Shown: positions 1 to 5,178 of the stretch, in pieces | How the letters are laid out: each line of letters opens with the position of its first letter | Numbering within the stretch: position 1 is the first letter of the stretch | NCBI GenBank assembly: GCA_020851915.1 | Contig: JADZBT010000034.1 | Span: 1 to 5,178, forward strand | DNA length: 5,178 nucleotides | Source: Alphaproteobacteria bacterium | Lineage (GTDB): Bacteria; Pseudomonadota; Alphaproteobacteria; Rickettsiales; RI-342 | Direction of reading: 5' to 3' | The notes under the pieces: model-generated | The model's database searches: none | What the model was told of the DNA's origin: nothing | What the model saw: the letters and a program-made list of their open reading frames with translations, nothing else | Program-made: the position numbers and the translations under genes

Positions 1-1
1 C

Positions 2-76
2 GTCACCGGCCATCTGGGCGGGTTCAACTTCCAGTGGGCGTGGGCAGCGGGGCACGCGGCGGGACAGGTGGTGTGA
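2..76 (+). CDS. C-terminal end of a BaiN/HI0933-type NAD(P)/FAD-dependent oxidoreductase (partial)
   Basis: Only the last 24 codons and the TGA stop (74-76) are in the window; the rest lies to the left. The readable tail contains TGHLGGFNFQWAWAAGHAAG. This resembles the conserved end of the HI0933/BaiN flavoprotein family, where a Gly-Gly-(Phe/Tyr)-Asn-(Leu/Phe)-Gln-Trp-Ala-Trp segment followed by a small-residue helix forms part of the FAD-binding fold. Family members are cytosolic FAD enzymes, many of unknown substrate; the name BaiN comes from a bile-acid-converting member and should not be taken as the function here. The call rests on one motif, but the motif is distinctive. The gene ends about 200 bases before prfC with repeats between, so there is no sign of an operon. 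Confidence 0.72.
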   Translation, partial: VTGHLGGFNFQWAWAAGHAAGQVV

Positions 77-88
77 AGGTATACCACC

Positions 89-109
89 CCTCCCCCCGCA
101 GGGGGGAGG
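89..109. repeat. REP-like hairpin, left member of a facing pair
   Basis: A perfect 9-bp stem, CCTCCCCCC (89-97) with GGGGGGAGG (101-109), closes on the trinucleotide GCA. It starts 12 bases after the upstream flavoprotein stop codon. The flank ATGGGCCTG follows on its right. The hairpin at 194-214 has the same architecture in the opposite orientation, so the two form an inverted pair around about 85 bases. No T-run follows the stem, so it is not a standard Rho-independent terminator, though such a stem could still slow polymerase or protect an mRNA 3' end. Confidence 0.7.
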
Positions 110-118
110 ATGGGCCTG

Positions 119-138
119 TCCGCCGAAGCCTTGGCGGA
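119..138. repeat. Small hairpin inside the REP-like pair
   Basis: TCCGCC (119-124) pairs with GGCGGA (133-138) across an 8-base loop. It lies between the two REP-like hairpins and may be the core of a composite element. The rest of the space to 193 contains only a 10-bp palindrome, CACTATAGTG (162-171), and no ORF with coding character. Confidence 0.4.
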
Positions 139-193
139 GGCGGAAGGGGGGCGCAATCAGCCACTATAGTGCAGAATCATGCCCCCACCCTAA

Positions 194-214
194 CCCTCCC
201 CCTGCGGGGGAGGG
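194..214. repeat. REP-like hairpin, right member of a facing pair
   Basis: CCCTCCCCC (194-202) pairs perfectly with GGGGGAGGG (206-214) across a TGC loop. It is preceded by the tail CCCCCACCCTAA. The order (C-rich tail containing ACCCTAA, then a C-rich/G-rich 9-bp stem with a 3-base loop) resembles the arms at 1873-1988, which differ in the stem bases. Short dispersed elements of this kind are common between genes of GC-rich proteobacteria; that this is a multi-copy family is inferred from several related copies in one 5-kb window. Confidence 0.7.
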
Positions 215-240
215 AATATCTCATCGCCACGCGAAAACAC

Positions 241-269
241 TTGTAAATCCAGCGCGTTTTAGGGATATT
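241..269 (+). promoter_or_regulatory. Possible sigma-70 promoter for prfC
   Basis: TTGTAA (241-246) and GATATT (264-269) stand 17 bases apart and each match 4 of 6 consensus positions. A transcript from here would begin near base 276, only a few bases before the prfC ATG at 279, giving a leaderless or nearly leaderless mRNA. The only Shine-Dalgarno-like bases, AGGG (261-264), are 14 bases from the ATG, farther than usual, which makes a near-leaderless start believable. Two 4/6 boxes can arise by chance. Confidence 0.3.
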
Positions 270-278
270 CGCGCCCCT

Positions 279-1850
<1,572 letters not shown>

Positions 1851-1872
1851 GTGTTCATACCGATAGACCGAG

Positions 1873-1988
1873 CCCCTCACCCTACCCCTCTCCCTATGGG
1901 AGAGGGAAGCCGCCGCTTCGCGACGGCGCGGGAAAGCAGCGAGTGGAGCGAAACTCCCTCTCCCATAGGAGAGGGTCGGGGTGAGGGG
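1873..1988. repeat. 116-bp inverted repeat built from two REP-like hairpins (REPIN-like)
   Basis: The element opens with CCCCTCACCCT and closes with the near-complement GGGTCGGGGTGAGGGG. Each arm has its own hairpin: CCCTCTCCC (1886-1894) with GGGAGAGGG (1898-1906) around TAT, and CCCTCTCC (1956-1963) with GGAGAGGG (1968-1975) around CATA. Read outward-in, the two arms align over about 37 bases with few differences and surround a non-repetitive centre of about 40 bases. Two REP sequences in opposite orientation are the arrangement called a REPIN, a non-autonomous element thought to be moved by RAYT transposases in trans. It lies 22 bases after the prfC stop in the gap between convergent genes, a typical site, and could block or stabilise transcript ends. 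No transposase is present here, and I see no clear target-site duplication. Confidence 0.78.
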
Positions 1989-2028
1989 CCTGCTGGCACG
2001 AGGGAACACACACAACCCTTCACGCAAC

Positions 2029-2060
2029 AAAAAAGGGAGGCCCGTTGCCGGAGCCTCCCT
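2029..2060 (-). terminator. Rho-independent terminator of the RTX gene, probably bidirectional
   Basis: On the minus strand the stem GGGAGGC (2059-2053) pairs with GCCTCCC (2041-2035) across an 11-base loop and is followed directly by T6 (2034-2029). The stem starts 28 bases after the TAA stop of the RTX gene, as expected for its terminator. Read on the plus strand, the same stem is followed by CTCTTCTTTT, a looser U-rich tract, so it can also stop transcription coming from prfC. Confidence 0.85.
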
Positions 2061-2086
2061 CTTCTTTTGTGCGTTGTCGCGTTCGC

Positions 2087-3550
2087 TTATACGAACGTGA
2101 AGTCGCTGCCCGAGAGCAGGGTGGAATCCACGCCGTCCAGCTTGATCACGCTGTCGGCATTGAACCACACGAGCGTGTCTGCACCGTCCTGAATCAGGAA
2201 CGGATCGACGTCGGTTGCGAAGTCCGAACCCAGGCCATGCAGCTCGATCACGTCTTCACCGATGGTGAAGTCCTGGATCTCGTCGAAGCCCTGATGGTTC
2301 GTGAACACGAAAGTATCGTTGCCCGAACCGCCGTTCAGCACGTCGCCGGCGCTGAAGTTGTAGGTATAGCCATCGAACGATGCGCCGCCTGCGTCGCCTT
2401 CACCGTTCAGACGGTCGTCGCCATAACCACCCGAGAGGTAGTCATTGCCCGTGCCGCCGGTGATGCAGTCGTCGCTGCCGGATGCCGCGTTCGGATCCGC
2501 AGTGACGCTCACGTCATCGATGAACCCGCCGTAGCTGTTGCTGGTTCCCGCAGCGCGGAATTCCAGCATGGTAGCGCCGTCGATGTCGCCGGTGACGTTG
2601 TAGCTGTGATGGCTCCAGCCCTGACCCGTGCCATCCAGCGTATCGAGCAGGCTGCCGTTCCAGTACACTTCGATGGTGTTGTCGCCTGCCGTATCGGTGC
2701 GCGGGCTGTAGTCGAACTCCAGTACGAACTGATTGCTCAGTACGCCGCTGGTATTCACATCCTGGAACATGTTGCTGTTGCTGGTGCTGTCCAGCTCTAC
2801 CAGCTGCTCGCCCTCGCTGGCAGGCATCACTGCGTTGTTCTCGACTTCGATGCCGCCGCCCGTGGTGCTCGTCCAGCCCGGAATGCTGCCGTAGATCGAC
2901 CAGCTGCCATCGCCGAGTTCCGGCAATTCGAAGCTGCCGTTCACGACGCGGTTCGCGCCGCCCATCGAATCGCTCAGGTCGATGCCGTTGTCGCCGTAGA
3001 GCGTGTCAGCGCCGGAGTTGCCCTCGATGCAGTCATTGCCTGCGCCGCCCTGAACATAATCGTTGCCGCTGTCGCCCACGATGTTGTCATTACCGCCGCC
3101 TGCATTCACGCAATCGTTGCCCGAACCAGCCAGAATGGAGTCGCCCTCATCGGCGGTGCTCACATGGTCATTGCCTGAACCGGCATCGACCGTGCTCGCG
3201 CCGGAATCGTCAATGATGCAATCATCGCCCGAATCGCCGACCAGCGTGTCCGCGCCTGCACCACCATTAACGTAGTCGTTATGGCTGCCGCCGTTCACAT
3301 AGTCGTCGCCGTCTTCGCCATACAGCGTGTCGGCCTGCGACTCTCCGAAGAGCCTGTCGTTGCCGCAACCGCCATACAGCGTGTCGCTGTCCGCACCGCC
3401 CAGCACGGAGTCGTTGTCCGCGCCGCCTTCGATGTAGTCTTTGCCCGTGCCGCCCTTGAGCGTATCGTTGCCGCCAAGTCCGTAGATGAAATCGTCTTTG
3501 GTCGAGCCGGTGATGCTGTTCGCGGCTCCCGTTCCGTTATAGATTGCCAT
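2087..3550 (-). CDS. RTX calcium-binding protein with inserted DUF642-like domain, type I secretion substrate
   Basis: A 487-residue acidic protein with no N-terminal signal peptide. Residues about 10-190 are a long run of glycine/aspartate nonapeptides of the GGxGxDxUx type (for example GGNDTLKGG, GGAGNDCIEG), known to fold as a calcium-bound parallel beta-roll. Residues about 199-351 (NRVVNGSFELPELG ... GGFIDDVSV) look like a DUF642/galactose-binding-like beta-sandwich. Repeats resume at 356-384 and 404-412. The end, from about 400, has the DxLxGGxGNDTFVF, IxDFTxGxDVIxL and terminal DFTFV pattern of the type I secretion target domain, so export by an ABC/MFP/TolC machine in one step is expected; that machine is not in the window. 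There is no enzymatic domain, suggesting a surface-coat, adhesion or matrix role (inference). Five cysteines (62, 111, 147, 174, 362) are odd for this class. The ATG is fixed by a good ribosome site. Divergent from the lipoprotein gene. Confidence 0.92.
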   Translation of the reverse strand: MAIYNGTGAANSITGSTKDDFIYGLGGNDTLKGGTGKDYIEGGADNDSVLGGADSDTLYGGCGNDRLFGESQADTLYGEDGDDYVNGGSHNDYVNGGAGADTLVGDSGDDCIIDDSGASTVDAGSGNDHVSTADEGDSILAGSGNDCVNAGGGNDNIVGDSGNDYVQGGAGNDCIEGNSGADTLYGDNGIDLSDSMGGANRVVNGSFELPELGDGSWSIYGSIPGWTSTTGGGIEVENNAVMPASEGEQLVELDSTSNSNMFQDVNTSGVLSNQFVLEFDYSPRTDTAGDNTIEVYWNGSLLDTLDGTGQGWSHHSYNVTGDIDGATMLEFRAAGTSNSYGGFIDDVSVTADPNAASGSDDCITGGTGNDYLSGGYGDDRLNGEGDAGGASFDGYTYNFSAGDVLNGGSGNDTFVFTNHQGFDEIQDFTIGEDVIELHGLGSDFATDVDPFLIQDGADTLVWFNADSVIKLDGVDSTLLSGSDFTFV

Positions 3551-3555
3551 GGTCG

Positions 3556-3562
3556 TTTCCTC
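3556..3562 (-). promoter_or_regulatory. Ribosome binding site of the RTX gene
   Basis: GAGGAAA on the minus strand lies 5 bases (7 from the GAGGA core) before the ATG at 3550-3548. It supports that start, and the RTX repeats begin within about 20 residues of it. Confidence 0.75.
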
Positions 3563-3689
3563 AGTTACAGATTGAAAAATTATGAATGCGCGGAGAGAAT
3601 TTCGTGGCCCGCTCTCCCCTTCGGGTTAAAAAAGGTCACCAGAAGGGAGTCCAAAATTAAGAAAAAATCAAGCAATTTATTTGCAGAAA
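3563..3689. other. 5' leader and AT-rich upstream region of the RTX gene
   Basis: This stretch lies between the RTX ribosome site and the dyads. It contains a possible leader hairpin, CTCCCCTTC (3614-3622) with GAAGGGAG (3642-3649, one bulged C), and GGAGAG (3592-3597) with CTCTCC (3612-3617). The two share bases, so they are mutually exclusive. Bases 3651-3689 are strongly AT-rich against the GC-rich genes, as in a promoter, but I could not fix a convincing -35/-10 pair for the minus strand. No gene is seen here. Confidence 0.4.
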
Positions 3690-3714
3690 ATTACACATTT
3701 CACATGCGTGTAAT
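3690..3714. promoter_or_regulatory. Operator-like dyad ATTACAC-N11-GTGTAAT
   Basis: Perfect 7-bp arms (3690-3696 and 3708-3714) stand 11 bases apart, centre to centre about 18 bases, close to two helical turns, which suits a dimeric regulator. It lies in the AT-rich core of the divergent region and could act on the RTX gene, the lipoprotein gene or both. I do not recognise a specific regulator. An RNA hairpin is possible but weak. Confidence 0.45.
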
Positions 3715-3731
3715 GTTAACAAAAATTAACA
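3714..3731. promoter_or_regulatory. Second dyad TGTTAA-N6-TTAACA
   Basis: Perfect 6-bp arms (3714-3719, 3726-3731) around CAAAAA touch the first dyad directly and end 10 bases before the likely -35 box of the lipoprotein promoter. The paired arrangement suggests a compact control site. AT-rich dyads of this size can occur by chance. Confidence 0.38.
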
Positions 3732-3741
3732 CACCGCCGAT

Positions 3742-3770
3742 TTGACTCGCGTCACACACTGGAGTATTTG
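3742..3770 (+). promoter_or_regulatory. Possible sigma-70 promoter for the lipoprotein gene
   Basis: TTGACT (3742-3747) matches 5 of 6 -35 positions and is followed after 17 bases by TATTTG (3765-3770), a weak -10 box (3 of 6). An alternative -10, TAGATT (3778-3783), lacks a good -35. Transcription would start near 3777, giving a leader of about 63 bases that includes a small hairpin, CGCCG (3790-3794) with CGGCG (3799-3803). Confidence 0.4.
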
Positions 3771-3826
3771 TTTCCACTAGATTCTTGGCCGCCGGAGTCG
3801 GCGCGCCTATGTAAAAAACAACCCTT

Positions 3827-3833
3827 GGAGGAA
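3827..3833 (+). promoter_or_regulatory. Strong ribosome binding site deciding the lipoprotein start
   Basis: GGAGGAA lies 6 bases before the ATG at 3840. An in-frame ATG at 3768 has no such site and would put 24 unlikely residues before the signal peptide, so 3840 is chosen. The near-consensus site suggests high expression, as is usual for Lpp-type lipoproteins. Confidence 0.85.
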
Positions 3834-3839
3834 CTGACC

Positions 3840-4127
3840 ATGAAACGTTTTGCCATACTCGCCGCTGTTGCCGTACTGGGACTTTCCGCTTGCGCGCAAC
3901 TGAGCGAAGAAGATCGCGCGCTCATCAGCTCTGCTGGCCAGAACGCCGAAGAGGCGAAGAACCAGTCGCTGCTGGCCACCGAAGAAGCACGCAAGGCAAG
4001 TGCCAGCGCAGCACAGGCCGCCGCTGCGGCACAGGCTGCACAGCAGCGCGCCGATGAGGCCGCCAACGCTGCGAAAGCTTCCGGCGAAAAATCCGATCGC
4101 ATCTTCCGCGAATCGCAGACGAAGTAA
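3840..4127 (+). CDS. Small Lpp/OprI-like alanine-rich outer membrane lipoprotein
   Basis: A 95-residue protein. Residues 1-17 are a lipoprotein signal peptide (MKR, hydrophobic FAILAAVAVLGL, lipobox LSAC), with Cys18 as the expected lipidated first residue. Gln19 follows, not Asp, so sorting to the outer membrane is expected by the E. coli Lol rule. Residues about 25-88 are an uninterrupted Ala/Glu/Gln/Lys-rich heptad segment with no Pro and a single Gly in the helix, typical of an alanine-zipper coiled coil as in Lpp and Pseudomonas OprI. The end, SDRIFRESQTK, parallels the OprI tail and finishes in Lys95; in E. coli Lpp the terminal lysine is joined to peptidoglycan. A structural role tethering the outer membrane is inferred. 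The mature length (78 residues) exceeds that of Lpp (58). It converges on an L,D-transpeptidase gene 31 bases away, the enzyme family that makes such a bond. Confidence 0.88.
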   Translation: MKRFAILAAVAVLGLSACAQLSEEDRALISSAGQNAEEAKNQSLLATEEARKASASAAQAAAAAQAAQQRADEAANAAKASGEKSDRIFRESQTK

Positions 4128-4149
4128 TTAATATTGCACTATGGCCGGC

Positions 4150-4173
4150 CTCCCTCCTCTACTGGGGAGGGAG
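4150..4173. repeat. REP-like hairpin overlapping the end of the L,D-transpeptidase gene
   Basis: CTCCCTCC (4150-4157) pairs with GGAGGGAG (4166-4173) across an 8-base loop. It resembles the other C-rich/G-rich stems of the window but with a larger loop. It lies between the convergent lipoprotein and transpeptidase genes and holds the TAG stop (4161-4159) and last four codons of the latter. It may limit read-through on both strands, but neither side has a U-tract, so it is not a standard terminator. Confidence 0.5.
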
Positions 4174-5133
4174 TGCCGGTATGTTGCGCCAGGCGATGCC
4201 GGTGGGAACCCCGGTGCGTTGCGTGGCGACTGTCTCCGCGATATACCAGTTTATCTTTGCATCGTAGCCTTCCGTCGCTGCGGTGATCGCGTCGTAGAGT
4301 TCCGGAATGCTCATATGCGCGGGCTGCATGTACTGCGCGATCTCATCCGACTGCTCCTGCGTGGGCGATACTTCCAGCCACAGCGTATCCTTGTACCAAC
4401 CCAGCTTATAAGGCACGTCCACCACGGTGACAGGCGTACCCTCTTTCACCTCGGCGAACAGCGTGGCGATATCTTCCGGGTACATGCGGATGCAACCGTG
4501 GCTCGACCGCCGGCCGATGCCGTAGGGCCTGTTCGTGCCGTGAATGGCATAGGACGGCCAGCCGAGATTGAGTGCGAACGCGCCCATGGGATTGTCCGGC
4601 CCGGCGGGCACGACCTCCGGCAGCTCCGGCTTCTGCGCGCGGATGGAAGCGGGAGGACGCCATTCCGGATCTTTGCGTTTTTTGACTATCTTGGTTGCGC
4701 CGGTCGGCGTCTGCCAGCCCTCCTGACCGATACCGATGGGGAAGGTCATCACGGTCGCATCGGTCGGATAATAATAAAGCCTGAGCTCGGCGAGGTTGAT
4801 GACGATCCCCTCGCGTGGCACGGGCGGCAGCACGAAGCGCGTGGGGATGGTGATGGCCGTGCCGACGCGCGGCATCCACGGGTCGATGCCGGGATTGGCC
4901 GACAGCATCTCGACGATGCCGACATCGTTGCGGCGCGATAATGCGTAGAGATTGTCATCGCGCCCCGCCCGGTAAGGCGGTATCTCGCCCACCATGTCCT
5001 CGATGATGGTATAGCTGGCCGCTGCGGCAGGGAGTGCGGGGAGCAACAGGGCAATCGTGAGTAGGAAGCGCGCCGGTAACACGTGAAATAACAGGATGAT
5101 GACAGAAACACTTGTTGCGCGGCACTGTACCAC
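4159..5133 (-). CDS. Periplasmic L,D-transpeptidase (YkuD domain, YbiS/ErfK/YcfS type)
   Basis: A 324-residue enzyme that forms L,D-crosslinks in peptidoglycan or joins lipoproteins to it. Residues about 20-39 (ARFLLTIALLLPALPAAAA) are a Sec signal peptide. Residues 56-98 look like a LysM-like module (DDNLYALSRRND ... GTAITIPT). Residues about 108-238 are the YkuD domain with the full catalytic signature IHGTNRPYGIGRRSSHGCIR: His198, Ser211-His212-Gly213 and the nucleophile Cys214. A C-terminal extension (about 250-312, ending RTGVPTGIAW) follows, as in E. coli YbiS/LdtB. This subgroup in E. coli attaches Lpp. Start uncertain: the GTG at 5133 has AGG/AGGA just upstream and gives a long N-terminus; a GTG at 5082 gives a more normal signal peptide (MLPARFLL...) but has no ribosome site. 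An in-frame stop at 5166-5164 limits the gene. The last residues (LPPQ) come from a hairpin repeat. Convergent with the lipoprotein gene. Confidence 0.93.
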   Translation of the reverse strand: MVQCRATSVSVIILLFHVLPARFLLTIALLLPALPAAAASYTIIEDMVGEIPPYRAGRDDNLYALSRRNDVGIVEMLSANPGIDPWMPRVGTAITIPTRFVLPPVPREGIVINLAELRLYYYPTDATVMTFPIGIGQEGWQTPTGATKIVKKRKDPEWRPPASIRAQKPELPEVVPAGPDNPMGAFALNLGWPSYAIHGTNRPYGIGRRSSHGCIRMYPEDIATLFAEVKEGTPVTVVDVPYKLGWYKDTLWLEVSPTQEQSDEIAQYMQPAHMSIPELYDAITAATEGYDAKINWYIAETVATQRTGVPTGIAWRNIPALPPQ

Positions 5134-5153
5134 GTATCCTGCCTGCGAATCAA
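5124..5153 (-). promoter_or_regulatory. Possible promoter of the L,D-transpeptidase gene
   Basis: On the minus strand TTGATT (5153-5148) and TACAGT (5129-5124), each 4 of 6 to consensus, stand 18 bases apart. Transcription would begin near 5117, downstream of the GTG at 5133, and would favour the alternative GTG at 5082. The boxes are weak and the window ends 25 bases farther on, so a promoter outside is equally possible. Confidence 0.25.
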
Positions 5154-5178
5154 CCCGCCGGTGTCATGCCGGTCAATA

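Noticed and set aside
84..214. Possible CRISPR-like or tandem repeat array
   Set aside because: The repeats are palindromic, in opposite orientation and irregularly spaced, with only two units. This fits REP-like elements, not CRISPR.
34..246. Small open frame of 70 codons before prfC
   Set aside because: It starts inside the flavoprotein end and runs through both REP-like hairpins; the product is low-complexity Gly/Arg/Pro and there is no ribosome site.
2045..3178. Plus-strand open frame of 377 codons opposite the RTX gene
   Set aside because: It is the antisense of RTX repeats, giving repetitive Val/Ala text. It begins inside the terminator stem, and the minus-strand RTX protein with its ribosome site and terminator explains the region.
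3625..3641. T-run after a GGTCACC palindrome on the minus strand, resembling a terminator
   Set aside because: The stem is only three base pairs and lies in the RTX leader, upstream of the start codon, so a terminator is not supported.
3768..3839. Upstream in-frame ATG extending the lipoprotein by 24 residues
   Set aside because: It has no ribosome site and overlaps the likely promoter, and the extension would bury the lipoprotein signal. The ATG at 3840 has a near-consensus site.

Overview
The window looks like chromosomal DNA of a GC-rich Gram-negative proteobacterium. An alphaproteobacterium is my best guess: the release factor 3 sequence reads closer to what I remember of alphaproteobacterial RF3 than to the E. 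coli protein, and the spaces between genes carry short C-rich/G-rich hairpin repeats. The outer-membrane-type lipoprotein, the periplasmic L,D-transpeptidase and the type I secretion substrate all fit a double-membrane cell. The placement rests on recalled family sequences, not on a search.

Layout. Bases 2-76 are the last codons of a BaiN/HI0933-type flavoprotein. A 202-base gap follows, holding two facing REP-like hairpins. Next is prfC (279-1850, + strand), encoding peptide chain release factor 3. Between prfC and the convergent next gene lies a 116-bp inverted repeat made of two REP-like hairpins, then a strong terminator that probably works in both directions. Bases 2087-3550 (- strand) encode a 487-residue RTX calcium-binding protein with a DUF642-like beta-sandwich inserted between its repeat blocks and a C-terminal type I secretion signal. 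An AT-rich divergent control region (3551-3839) with two adjacent dyads separates it from a 95-residue Lpp/OprI-like lipoprotein gene (3840-4127, + strand). That gene converges on an L,D-transpeptidase of the YbiS/ErfK/YcfS type (4159-5133, - strand), whose stop codon sits inside another small hairpin.

How the genes relate. prfC and the flavoprotein look like independent housekeeping genes. The right half has a cell-envelope theme. The lipoprotein ends in lysine, as Lpp does, and its neighbour belongs to the enzyme family that joins Lpp to peptidoglycan, so the two could form an outer membrane-peptidoglycan tether and its ligase. The RTX protein is probably exported to the surface or medium by a type I system not present here; it shares a control region with the lipoprotein gene.

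Nothing here is clearly a new system. The points most worth checking are the lipoprotein/transpeptidase pair, the cysteine-bearing RTX repeats with an inserted domain, the altered G4 motif (NQMD) of RF3, and the REP-like elements, one of which seems to form the end of the transpeptidase gene.
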